Source: Candidatus Fusicatenibacter intestinigallinarum
GTDB lineage: Bacteria; Bacillota; Clostridia; Lachnospirales; Lachnospiraceae
Reading direction: 5' to 3'
Assembly: GCA_019119555.1 (NCBI GenBank)
Contig: DWWU01000033.1
Location: forward strand, 18,150-82,149
Length of the DNA: 64,000 nt
In this document: positions 16,961-26,100 of the stretch, piece after piece
How positions within the stretch are numbered: the stretch's first letter is position 1
How the letters are laid out: every line of letters begins with the position of its first letter
The notes under the pieces: generated by a model
What the model saw: the letters and a program-made list of their open reading frames with translations, nothing else
Database searches by the model: none
Told to the model about the DNA's origin: nothing
Made by a program: the position numbers and the translations under genes

Positions 16961-17053
16961 GCGGATGCCCGCAGGCACTATACTTTCCTGCGGTCTGTGC
17001 GGCGCATGCACAGACCTGACTGAACGTAGCAGTTCAGTCAGCTGAACTGTTGC
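16961..17053 (-). repeat. MPR repeat, copy 3 (- orientation, hairpin 2 truncated)
   Basis: Read on the - strand: AACAGTTCAGC end palindrome, a partial duplication GTTCAGTCAGG, hairpin 1 GGTCTGTGCATGC..GCACAGACC, then the linker and only the left arm GGCATCCGC of hairpin 2. It lies between the divergent thrE and PPOX genes. Confidence 0.8.
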
Positions 17054-17073
17054 CTGCCGCTCCTGCACGCAGC

Positions 17074-17102
17074 TTGTATTGGCTTTTTTTCTGCGTTATA
17101 AT
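17074..17102 (+). promoter_or_regulatory. Sigma-A-type promoter of the PPOX gene
   Basis: TTGTAT (17074-17079) and TATAAT (17097-17102) are separated by 17 bp, about 46 bp upstream of the start codon. Confidence 0.72.
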
Positions 17103-17148
17103 AGATCTATCATTTACAACCGCCGACACACGAAAGGAGGAATTTTCA

Positions 17149-17541
17149 ATGGAACGAATTGTGAAATTTTTAAAGGACGCAGGCGTCTATTATCTTGCCA
17201 CTGTCGAAGGTGATCAGCCGAGAGTCCGCCCGTTCGGCACCGCCCATGTGTTTGAAGGAAAGCTGTATATCCAGACGGGAAAGGTCAAAGACGTATCCCG
17301 TCAGCTGCTCGCCAATCCCAAAGCGGAAATCTGTGCATTTCTCAACGGTGAATGGATCCGCATCGCAGGAGAACTGATCGAGGACGACCGGATCGAAGCC
17401 CGCCAGTCCCTGCTGGATGCATATCCGGGCCTCCAGAAGATGTACGCTGCCGATGACGGAAACACACAGGTGTTTTATTTCCGGAATGCAACGGCAACCA
17501 TCAGTTCCTTCACCCATGAACCGGAAGTAATTACTTTCTGA
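17149..17541 (+). CDS. Pyridoxamine 5'-phosphate oxidase family (flavin-binding) protein
   Basis: A 130-residue split-barrel protein. It has the PPOX start MERIVKFLKDAGVYYLATVE followed by DQPRVRPFGTAHVFEGKLYI, the pattern of FMN-binding general stress/PPOX proteins where VRPFG contacts the flavin. It is too short for a true PdxH and lacks its C-terminal substrate region, so it probably reduces or binds another small molecule, or acts on a flavin/F420-like cofactor. The ATG at 17149 follows AAAGGAGG, with a good promoter upstream. Single-gene unit. Confidence 0.85.
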   Translation: MERIVKFLKDAGVYYLATVEGDQPRVRPFGTAHVFEGKLYIQTGKVKDVSRQLLANPKAEICAFLNGEWIRIAGELIEDDRIEARQSLLDAYPGLQKMYAADDGNTQVFYFRNATATISSFTHEPEVITF

Positions 17542-17597
17542 CACAGCAGGCTGCAGAAAACATTTGTCAGATAAACTCTGCTGCCTGAATCCCGGGA

Positions 17598-17650
17598 GTT
17601 TTTCGGATGCAAACGCCAGTACGGCTGTCAGCCTCCGAAAAACTCCCGGA
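17598..17650. terminator. Inverted repeat at the 3' end of the dehydrogenase gene
   Basis: GGGAGTTTTTCGGA and TCCGAAAAACTCCC are perfect 14-bp arms around a 25-bp loop; the right arm includes the last codons of the - strand dehydrogenase gene. No T-run follows, so it is a hairpin-type 3' end between convergent genes rather than a classical terminator. Confidence 0.55.
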
Positions 17651-18563
17651 TCTGTCCAGCGACGATCTGCATCAGCCGTTGTCTGGATTCCACCGCAGCC
17701 CAGGCGATGTGCGGAGTGATCAGCAGTCTGCTCCTGTCATTCACCGAGAGCAGCGGACTATCCTCCGCCATCGGCTCTTCTACGAGGACGTCAAGCCCGG
17801 CAGCCTGGATCATCCCACGGTTCAGCGCATCTGCAAGATCCGCTTCGCAGAGGATCCGGCCGCGTCCCATATTCAGCAGAATCGCTTCCGGCTTCATCTT
17901 CCGGAATGCTTCTGCATTCATCAGACCTTCGGTATGTTCATTCAGCGGCGCATGAATGGAAAGAATGTCTGACCGGCGAAGCAGTGTCTCAAAATCCACC
18001 TGGCAGTATCCCTCCTGTGCCGGAGCGCCGGAGGCGGAAGCATAAATAACATCTGCGCCGAACGCTCCTGCGATCTCCGCGACTCTCCGTCCGATGGCTC
18101 CAAGTCCCAGAATCCCCCAGGTAGAGCCTTTCAGTTCATGAAATGTCTGAGAAAAATGACTGAATTCCCGGTCGTTGATGTAACGTCCGTCTCTGACATA
18201 ATCGTCGTAGCTGCGAAGGTGCTCCAGAAGATAGAACAGAACGGCAAAGGTATGCTGCGCCACCGATTCTGTGGAGTACCCGGCCACATTGCGCCATTGA
18301 ATTCCGTGGGCCGCAAGATATTCCTTGTCCAGGATATTGGTTCCTGTAGCGGTGACGCAGATCAGTTTCACCTTTCCCGTAGACGGAAGCGTCTCAGGAT
18401 TGATCTGCACCTTGTTGATCACAAGCACATCCGCGTCCGCTGCGCGTTGGGGAATCTCCTCCGGAGCGGAAAACGGATATGTCACGAAGGTTCCCAGCCG
18501 TTCGAACGGTGTGAAGTCGATATCATTTCCAAGGGTACTGGCGTCTAAAAAAACAATCTTCAT
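17628..18563 (-). CDS. D-2-hydroxyacid dehydrogenase (glycerate/hydroxypyruvate type)
   Basis: A 311-residue NAD-dependent oxidoreductase. The Rossmann motif is WGILGLGAIGRRVAEIAGAFGADV, the catalytic Arg follows in LLNMGRGRILCEADL, the Glu in GLDVLVEEPMAEDSPL and the His in LITPHIAWAAVESRQR. The N-terminal substrate domain is VFLDASTLGNDIDF. The closest type is hydroxypyruvate/glycerate dehydrogenase (HprA), which reduces hydroxypyruvate to glycerate, but many paralogues act on other 2-keto acids. SD AAAGGAA precedes the ATG. A GC-rich hairpin (CTGCCGC..GCGGCAG, 18582-18620) lies in its leader. Confidence 0.9.
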   Translation of the reverse strand: MKIVFLDASTLGNDIDFTPFERLGTFVTYPFSAPEEIPQRAADADVLVINKVQINPETLPSTGKVKLICVTATGTNILDKEYLAAHGIQWRNVAGYSTESVAQHTFAVLFYLLEHLRSYDDYVRDGRYINDREFSHFSQTFHELKGSTWGILGLGAIGRRVAEIAGAFGADVIYASASGAPAQEGYCQVDFETLLRRSDILSIHAPLNEHTEGLMNAEAFRKMKPEAILLNMGRGRILCEADLADALNRGMIQAAGLDVLVEEPMAEDSPLLSVNDRSRLLITPHIAWAAVESRQRLMQIVAGQIREFFGG

Positions 18564-18639
18564 AGTGAAAGTTCCTTTCTCTGCCGCAGGCCGACCGGGA
18601 CCGGCCGCTGCGCGGCAGAAATTTCTTTCAGTATATCAC

Positions 18640-19050
18640 AAAGCAGCAAACCATGCCAGCCGTCCGGAGTGAGAAACATCCGGAACGAAAAACAGTTATG
18701 TATAGTTCATGTCTGTACTTCGTTTCGGTCGGCGCTGACCGTGTCCCGCCTTTATATCTATTCAAATTCTTATTTCTATAAACATCAAATCTAAGAATTG
18801 CTCTGACTATTCCTCACATGACACACTTTTTCTCCACAAGAAAATCATTATAATATTTTCAGATATTACATCCAACATCCCCTTATCATAGGATTTCCGT
18901 TCCTAGAAGTCATATAATTTTCAAACAAACATACCAAAATCGGCAAATAAACATGTTACAGAGTCAGATATTCCACTTTCTCTTATTATACAACATATAT
19001 TTTTTTTGACCATCCATTTCAATGATAACTTTTTCATACACACTTCGAGC
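18640..19050. other. AT-rich intergenic stretch without a recognisable gene
   Basis: This block is clearly richer in A and T than its surroundings and has no coding frame of note. It holds a small hairpin CGGTC..GACCG (about 18727-18742) and many TATA-like strings. It lies directly upstream of the UvrA paralogue and could be a long regulatory region or remains of transferred DNA. Confidence 0.5.
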
Positions 19051-19079
19051 TTGTCTTTCCACTAAACCAGATGTAAAAT
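19051..19079 (+). promoter_or_regulatory. Promoter of the UvrA-like gene
   Basis: TTGTCT (19051-19056), a 17-bp spacer and TAAAAT (19074-19079), giving a leader of about 100 bases with a small hairpin ACCTTC..GAAGGT before the AAGGAGG site. Confidence 0.6.
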
Positions 19080-19183
19080 ATAAAACATGCAGAAAACTTG
19101 TCCCTTTTACAGTCACCTTCCGCACGAAGGTTCCGAAACCCATCAATTCTAAACAAAAATCCATCCCAAGGAGGTTCCCGCCC

Positions 19184-21661
19184 ATGATTACTCATATAAA
19201 AATCCGCGGTGCCCGCGTTCATAATCTGAAAAATATTGATGTCGACATTCCTCTCAACAAAATTGTCGGAATCGCCGGCGTTTCCGGATCAGGAAAATCC
19301 TCCCTGGCGCTGGGTGTCCTGTATGCAGAAGGCTCCCGCCGGTATCTGGACGCCCTGTCGACCTATACCCGCCGGCGTATGACCCAGGCAGCAAAAGCGC
19401 CTGTGGACGATGTTCTCTATGTGCCGGCTGCGCTGGCGCTGCACCAGCGTCCCGGAGTACCGGGCATCCGCAGTACTTTCGGCACCGGAACAGAACTCCT
19501 GAACAGCCTTCGCCTGATGTTCTCGCGTCTGGCAAGCCACAGATGTCCCAACGGCCATTCGCTTCCCCCGACCCTTGCCGTGGCGGCAGGGCATGAACTG
19601 GTCTGCCCGGAGTGCGGCGCCAGATTTTATGCTCCGTCCGCGGAGGAACTCGCATTCAACAGCCAGGGGGCCTGCCGGACCTGCGGGGGAACAGGGATCG
19701 TTCGGACCGTGGATGTTTCCACTCTTGTGCCGGATGACTCTCTTTCCATCGACGAAGGCGCAGTGGCTCCCTGGAATTCTCTGATGTGGTCACTGATGAC
19801 GGATGTCTGCCGGGCAATGGGCGTCCGCACAGACATTCCTTTCCGCGATCTCTCGGACAGGGAAAAAGAGATTGTCTATCACGGCCCGGCAGAGAAAAAG
19901 CATATTCTCTACAAAGCAAAAAACTCCAACCAGGCAAGTGAACTTGATTTTACCTATTTTAACGCAATTTATACGGTGAAAAACGCTCTGTCGAAGGTCA
20001 AAGATGAGAAGGGTATGAAGCGGGTGGAGAAGTTTCTGAAACAGGAGGTCTGCCCCGAATGCAGCGGCACACGGCTGTCGGAGACCGCAAGGATCCCGAA
20101 ACTGCATGGAATTCATCTGGATGAAGCCTGCCAGATGACGCTGTCCGATCTTTCCCGATGGGTAGCGGAAGTTCCTGCTTCTCTTCCTGAGGAAATGCGC
20201 CCGATGGCGGAAAGCATCTGCGAATCCTTCCAGACAGCAGCCCGCCGCCTGATGGAGCTGGGACTCGGATATCTCACGCTTGACCGGGCCTCCTCCACCC
20301 TCTCCACCGGTGAGCGGCAGCGAATGCAGCTCGCACGCGCGGTCCGCAACCGCACCACCGGTGTTCTCTATGTTCTGGACGAGCCGTCCATCGGACTGCA
20401 TCCGTCGAATCTTGACGGACTGACCGGCGTCATGAACGATCTGATCGCCGATGGAAATTCTGTTGTGCTTGTCGACCATGACACACAGATTCTTTCGGCG
20501 GCTGACTGGATCGTTGAGATGGGGCCAGGCGCCGGCGCCGACGGGGGCCGGGTCATTGCCGAAGGGACTGTCCCGGATCTTGCAGAAAATCCGGTTTCTG
20601 ATATCGGACCTTTTCTGTCCGGCAAAGCAGATCCTCATGTGAGGACCCGTGCATCGGCGGATGAAATGTTCTCGGAGGGCGCGATTTCTCTTTCTACCTC
20701 CCGCATTCATACAGTAAAACCGCTGGATGTCAGGATCCCCAAAGGAAAACTGACCGTTGTCACCGGCGTTTCCGGTTCCGGGAAAACCACCCTGATCCTG
20801 GAGAGTCTTGTGCCCGCGCTGGAAGCAGTTCTCCAGAAAAGAAAGCTTCCGGAACATATCCGCTCCGTTGAAGCCGGCGGTATCCGGCAGGTGAAGCTGA
20901 TCGACGCCACGCCGATCGGTATCAATGTTCGTTCTACTGTCGCCACATATGCCAATGTACACGATGAACTCCGGAAAATTTTTGCAAAAACGCAGGACGC
21001 AAAACAGGCCGGGTATAAAGCAGGAGATTTTTCCTATAATACCGGCCGGCTGCGCTGTTCGGTCTGCGACGGCACCGGAGTAATCAGTCTCGATGTACAG
21101 TTTTTGCCGGATGTGGACATTCCCTGTCCGGAATGCAGAGGATCCCGATACGGAAAAGAGGCAGAAAAAATTCGCTATACGGCGCAAAACGGGAAGCCGT
21201 ACTCCCTGCCGGATTATATGGCGATGGATGTGAATACTGCACTGGAGGCCTGCGCGGGAATGAAAACCGTTGTCCAGCGGCTGAAGGTCCTTCAGGATCT
21301 TGGGCTTGGATACCTGACGCTGGGGGAGGAAACTCCCGGACTTTCCGGCGGTGAAGCACAGAGGCTGAAGCTGGCCAGCGAGATGGGCAAAGCCCAGTCT
21401 GATTCCATTTTTATTTTCGACGAGCCGACCATCGGGCTGCATCCGCTGGACGTCCGTACTCTGCTGGGGGTATTTCAGACATTGATAGAACATGGGGCAA
21501 CCGTGATTGTCATTGAACATGACCTGGATGTGATACGAAATGCCGATTATATCATTGATATGGGATCGGGCGGCGGTTCCGACGGAGGCACCATTGTTGC
21601 CGCGGGGACACCGGAAACAATAAAAAACACGGTGCAGAGCTGTACCGGCAGATATATCTGA
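19184..21661 (+). CDS. UvrA paralogue (ABC-type DNA-binding ATPase lacking the UvrB-binding region)
   Basis: An 825-residue duplicated ABC ATPase. Half 1 has Walker A GVSGSGKSSLALGVLYAEG, zinc ligands CPECG..CRTCGGTG, signature STGERQRMQLARAV and Walker B LYVLDEPSIGLHP; half 2 has GVSGSGKTTLILESL, CSVCDGTG..CPECRGS, signature LSGGEAQRLKLASEMG and IFIFDEPTIGLHP. Compared with E. coli UvrA, the segment between the RSTFGTGTE motif and the first zinc module is about 90-100 residues shorter, which removes the UvrB-binding domain. Such UvrA2-type proteins are linked to drug or DNA-intercalator tolerance rather than nucleotide excision. Start ATG 19184 follows AAGGAGG. The gene ends directly at MPR copy 4. 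Confidence 0.9.
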   Translation: MITHIKIRGARVHNLKNIDVDIPLNKIVGIAGVSGSGKSSLALGVLYAEGSRRYLDALSTYTRRRMTQAAKAPVDDVLYVPAALALHQRPGVPGIRSTFGTGTELLNSLRLMFSRLASHRCPNGHSLPPTLAVAAGHELVCPECGARFYAPSAEELAFNSQGACRTCGGTGIVRTVDVSTLVPDDSLSIDEGAVAPWNSLMWSLMTDVCRAMGVRTDIPFRDLSDREKEIVYHGPAEKKHILYKAKNSNQASELDFTYFNAIYTVKNALSKVKDEKGMKRVEKFLKQEVCPECSGTRLSETARIPKLHGIHLDEACQMTLSDLSRWVAEVPASLPEEMRPMAESICESFQTAARRLMELGLGYLTLDRASSTLSTGERQRMQLARAVRNRTTGVLYVLDEPSIGLHPSNLDGLTGVMNDLIADGNSVVLVDHDTQILSAADWIVEMGPGAGADGGRVIAEGTVPDLAENPVSDIGPFLSGKADPHVRTRASADEMFSEGAISLSTSRIHTVKPLDVRIPKGKLTVVTGVSGSGKTTLILESLVPALEAVLQKRKLPEHIRSVEAGGIRQVKLIDATPIGINVRSTVATYANVHDELRKIFAKTQDAKQAGYKAGDFSYNTGRLRCSVCDGTGVISLDVQFLPDVDIPCPECRGSRYGKEAEKIRYTAQNGKPYSLPDYMAMDVNTALEACAGMKTVVQRLKVLQDLGLGYLTLGEETPGLSGGEAQRLKLASEMGKAQSDSIFIFDEPTIGLHPLDVRTLLGVFQTLIEHGATVIVIEHDLDVIRNADYIIDMGSGGGSDGGTIVAAGTPETIKNTVQSCTGRYI

Positions 21662-21663
21662 AC

Positions 21664-21780
21664 GGTCTGTGCATTTCCTGCACAGACTGTATGAAAACAC
21701 AGAGCCTGCAGGCATCCGGACCGTCACGAAGCGATTTTCAATGGCCGGATGCCGTAACAGTTCAGTCGGCTGAACTGTTG
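21664..21780 (+). repeat. MPR repeat, copy 4 (+ orientation), between the UvrA-like gene and jetD
   Basis: Begins two bases after the UvrA-like stop with hairpin 1 (GGTCTGTGCA..TGCACAGAC), then linker GTATGAAAACACAGAGCCTGC, hairpin 2 GGCATCCGGACC..GGCCGGATGCC with inner TCACGAAGCGA, and the end palindrome GTAACAGTTCAGTC / GGCTGAACTGTTG. The last 19 bp overlap the jetD coding end. Confidence 0.9.
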
Positions 21781-23090
21781 CTTATATCATTCAGCAGGTC
21801 TCCGAGAATGTTCTCCTGATACGCTGCCCTTCTCTCCCGGAGTATACAGCGTGCCGTCATTTTCAACAGCGGATGTGCCACACGATCCATCCGCGACATA
21901 CGGGTATCTTTCAAAACCTCATTGGAAATTCCTTTCCCGTAATCTTCCGGTGACATCCTCCAGATCTCCAGACGATCGCCCAGACGCTTCCAGAGCCGAT
22001 CTGCAATGTCAATTCCCTCCGGATCCATATCACCGCTGTAACAGATCTGAAAACCGTCGGCTGCCAGAAGCTCCAGCAGCCTTACTGCGGCTGTCCGCGG
22101 CTGTCCGGAAGTACAGAGAATCGCCGTGCTCCGCCAGCGGTCTTCCTGACGAAGCTGCTCGGTCAGAAAGCTGAAGACCATTTCGTTCTCCACAGCAAAA
22201 ACCCTTTTCCCCGGCACACGGGCTCTGACAACCTTTTTCAGATTTTCCAGTGTGACAGCGCAAGGTTCCCCAAGTTCCCGGAACGCCCGGAATGCGGGAT
22301 GCTCTCCTTCTTCTGTTTCCAGACAGATTCCGCAGATATGCACGAAGCTGGATACATAATCCGGCGCAATCCCTGCTTCGAGGAGTAATTCTTTCCACTG
22401 ATGTGTATTTTCCGGCTGTCTCCGCCCCATAACACAGCAAAGTGCATCTGTAAGAAGCTGTCCTGCCGTGCTTCCACGATCAAAATAATGGGGATTTCCG
22501 GAAATTTCCGCCGCAAACACTGCCAGCGCTGTATTTCCCCGGCCACCCTCTCTGGCAGATGAAAGCGCTGTCAGTGCCTTTCCTACATTTTCTGCCAGTG
22601 TCTTCGCAGCCTCCGGATCTCTGGAAAATTCACGGGAGAGCAGATAGTATCCGCCGGATTTTGTCCCTGCCATCTGACGGCTCCAAAGCGCCGCCGCAGA
22701 TTCTGCTCCATCCTTCTTTTTCTCCGCAAACCGTTCATAAAATTTCCTGAAAAATTCTTCTCTGTCCTGCTGTTTCTTTCGTTTCTGCTCCTGGTTGGTG
22801 GAAAGCTCTGTTCTAAAATATCCTTCCAGAAGCGCTTTCATATCAACCGGCGCAAAGCGGGTTTTCTGCAGTCCGCGCTCAAATTCCGCAAAAGAAAAAC
22901 GAATGGTTTCTTCAGAAAATTTTTTTCCGAGAATTCCTCCCAGAAGACGCCGTTCTTCCTCCGACGTATGTTCGAGAACAATCCTGCCCGCCGGACGGCC
23001 ATAAGATTTCCATTTCTTCAGCAATTCACAAAAGCAGCGGCGGTACCCCGCCTGACTGCGGAAATATTCTGCGCAGTCCAAATGCATCAT
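21762..23090 (-). CDS. jetD: Wadjet protein JetD (TIGR02679/DUF2399, Toprim-like nuclease)
   Basis: A 442-residue protein. The N-terminal part (GRIVLEHTSEEERRLLGGIL, then SFAEFERGLQKTRF) matches the TIGR02679 N-terminal domain; the C-terminal part is a DUF2399 Toprim fold with the acidic motif CYSGDMDPEGIDIADRLW and an upstream Glu in FAVENEMVFSFL. JetD is the nuclease subunit that cuts plasmid DNA after loop extrusion by JetABC. It starts 72 bp after jetC; the ATGATG pair at 23085-23090 sits very close to GGAGGG, so the second ATG may be the true start. The last codons and the TGA stop (…SNSSAD*) come from the MPR palindrome. Confidence 0.9.
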   Translation of the reverse strand: MMHLDCAEYFRSQAGYRRCFCELLKKWKSYGRPAGRIVLEHTSEEERRLLGGILGKKFSEETIRFSFAEFERGLQKTRFAPVDMKALLEGYFRTELSTNQEQKRKKQQDREEFFRKFYERFAEKKKDGAESAAALWSRQMAGTKSGGYYLLSREFSRDPEAAKTLAENVGKALTALSSAREGGRGNTALAVFAAEISGNPHYFDRGSTAGQLLTDALCCVMGRRQPENTHQWKELLLEAGIAPDYVSSFVHICGICLETEEGEHPAFRAFRELGEPCAVTLENLKKVVRARVPGKRVFAVENEMVFSFLTEQLRQEDRWRSTAILCTSGQPRTAAVRLLELLAADGFQICYSGDMDPEGIDIADRLWKRLGDRLEIWRMSPEDYGKGISNEVLKDTRMSRMDRVAHPLLKMTARCILRERRAAYQENILGDLLNDISNSSAD

Positions 23091-23117
23091 CCCTCCAGAC
23101 CCTGTTTTTTCTGTCAG

Positions 23118-23155
23118 TCTCCGGTGCGGCAGACTCCCGTGAAATCTGCCGGAGA
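23118..23155 (-). promoter_or_regulatory. Hairpin between jetC and jetD
   Basis: TCTCCGG and CCGGAGA arms with an inner CAGA/TCTG pairing, in the only real gap of the jet operon. On the - strand the stem is followed within a few bases by AGAAAAAACAG, not a T-run, so it may adjust the nuclease level rather than end transcription. Confidence 0.45.
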
Positions 23156-23162
23156 TTTCTTC

Positions 23163-26100
23163 TTACTGTTCGTCCAGTATACGCTCATGTCCGTTCCATG
23201 TATAACGGATCACCGTCACAATCTGCGAATTCATTGGTCTCTGCAGTTCCGCGATCCGCAGACCATCCACGGTATCATAGCATCCCCACAATGCCTGAGA
23301 ATTCATGATATAGTCAAAATCCAGTTTATGTACCAGTTCAAACATACTGCTGATATTTTTGTCATCTACTCCGGCAAACGCCTCATCCAGTGCAATCATG
23401 CGCGGATGATCGTTCCGCTCCGCCTTTTTGTACTGTGCGTTGACCGCCGCAAACAGCGGAACATACATCGCCATTGCTTTCTCACCGCCGCTGAATCGGT
23501 TAAAGGCCGCGTTGGTCAGAGGCTTTCTGGGTTCTTCTCCACGCCGGTAATACATCTGAAACGCAAACCAGCCGCGATAGTCCATCGCATCCCGTACCAG
23601 ATCCATATAGTTGATCATTCCGCCATTTTCCTGCAGCATCATTTTTTCCGTACGGATTTTACTGCGGAAATGCGAAGCCGCTTTCTCGATATCCTCCACT
23701 GTCAGCAGTTCCCGATCCCGAAGCAGGATCTGCTCCAGGTCTGCCACATCAAGTTCTTCGTCATTCTCAGCCTTTTTCGGTTTCCATTCCAGCGAAAAAC
23801 TGAGTCCCATCGAGGTATCCATCTCCCGCATCAGCCTGGACATATCCTCTACCCATTTCCGGCTCTCGGCGATCCGGTCTGTCAGCTGCTGGCTGATCGT
23901 CTGAGAAAGAATATCCTCAAACAGCTCCCTATCCTTTTCCTGAATCAGCAGACGGGTCTCATCAATGGTATTTTTCAGAATCTGGTAAAACTCTTCCAGG
24001 TAAACCTTCTTTCCATTCCATACAGATACCACCCGCACTCTTTTCCGCAGAATATTTGCTGCGGTTCGGACCGCGCTTTCCTCCTCTCCCGGGGCATCTC
24101 CAAAGCATTCCTCCAGAGAGGTTCCGTAACTGGCAAGACTTCCGTTATGTCTCTGGAATACCAGATATAAAGACTGAAGCAGTTCAGATGCCTCGCGGTT
24201 TTTGTCACTGTCCCGCAGGAACCCTGTCGCTTTCTCAGCGCACGCTTCCAGAGTATCAGACTCCCGGTTCATCAGCAGTTTCAGAGAAAGCTCTTCTTCG
24301 AAGCATCTGCGCAGAAATGACTCCTCGCCAATCATGCGCACAAGAATTTCTTTTCGTTCCGGCTCCTCTTTTTCCAGAAGCTCAACCCGGTCGGTAAGCT
24401 TCGCCGTTTCAATCCGAAGACTCTCACATTTCTCACGGATCGACTCCAGCTCCCTGTTCATCTGTTCCAGCCTCGCTGCCTGTTCACGGATTTCCGGCCG
24501 ATTCAGATACTCCTCATACTGCCGGATCTGAATCCCGCAGGCATCCTTTTCCACCGTACAGCGCTGTTTTTCCGTCAGGGCTCGATCCAGATTTTGTTCT
24601 TCCCGGTCGATACGATCTTCCCGGTCGGCAATACTCTCGCGATTCCGCTCCAGCTGTGCCAGCAATTCCCGACAGCGCTGCCAGATTTTCACATATTCTT
24701 CCAGCGCATCCGCCGCTGCCTCATACTCTTCTCCGGTTCTTCCGTATGGGAACGGCCGGCACTGGCGGAGCATCTGCTGATAACAGATATCTCTTCTCTC
24801 CAACGCTTCCCGTTCCTTTTTGTCCTGACTTTCCACACTTTGTTCTGCGATTTCCAGTTCAACACTGCACTTTTGCAGCGACTCCAACGCCTGATTCAGC
24901 CGGGAGAAATCCGGAAGACCGCAATACTCCTGTTCCAGCCTGTCGACTGCTTCGTCCAGCTCTTCGAGCATTTCCTTATGCTTCTCCAAAGCAGTCTCTG
25001 CCTCTGCGATCAATTCCTGAAGGCGTCGGATCTCACGTTCTTTCTTCCTCTGTCTCGCCAGTTGTCCGACAAATTCCGCTTCGCCCGTTTTCTCTGCCCG
25101 TCCGGCAAGCATACCCTGCCGGAACCTGCCGTCCTTTCCCACGAACGCTGCAAGATCCGGATGGTTGTTTCCTGCCGCTTCTGCTTCGTTGTTCCCGCCA
25201 TCCGTATCGCTGCCGTCCCATAGACCGCCCGAACCTTCCGTAGCTTCGCCAATGTTGTTCAGAATCCGCAGAACCTCTTCTTTTATTTCATCCGGCAGCT
25301 CCTCATTGACGGTCAGGCCCGAAAACGGCACGCCGTCCTTCTGTTCTGCCAGAATCAGACTGTCCAGAAATTCCGGACACTCTTTCTGAATCCGCGGAAG
25401 GTCCTCCCGCGCTGCCACCAGCGCGTCAAGAAGTCCCATGCGCTGAAGCTGAGCCTCCAGTCTCGCACAGTCGCTCTCCTCCATCTGCGGCGAAAATTCT
25501 ATCGTTTTATAAAAGGGAACTGCCTGAATTCCGGCTGCTTTCAGCGCCTCTCTGGAACGCTGCGTCTGATCATCCCGCTCCGGTTCCAGCTCCTCCTGCT
25601 GCTTTACTTCCTCAAGTTCCTCCGTTAATTGCCGCAGTTCCGCTGCCTTTTCGTCATATTGATGCTGCGTTTCCATGCGGCAATCCAGCATCTTCTGACG
25701 CTGACGCTCATAATCGCGGCGCAAAAGTTCCTGGATCTCTCCCGCCTCTGAGAACGACTGATAGCCCCGTACCTTTTCTTCTGCTTCCAGAAGCACAGTT
25801 CTTTCAGGATGCCATGAAACAGCCTGTTTTTCTGCCTCAAAGACTGAAACAATCCAGTCTTCCCGACAGTCCTCCACCTGTTCCATGGTCTCCTCCTGAA
25901 GGTTTTCCAGTTCCCTTTTTTTCCTGACAAGTTCTTCCAGTCGGCTGGCTTCCTCGTCGTACAGACGCGCCGCCTCCTCATAGAGACGGATCACTTTCCG
26001 GCATTCGGCCAGCTGTTTTCCGTACTCCGCGAGACGTTCTGAAATCCTGTCACTCTCCGCTGACTGTTCCTGATTCAGCAGCCGTACGGCGTTTCCGTGG

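Noticed and set aside
19790..21727. A 645-codon open frame on the - strand
   Set aside because: Antisense shadow of the UvrA-like gene; no start site or recognisable domain.
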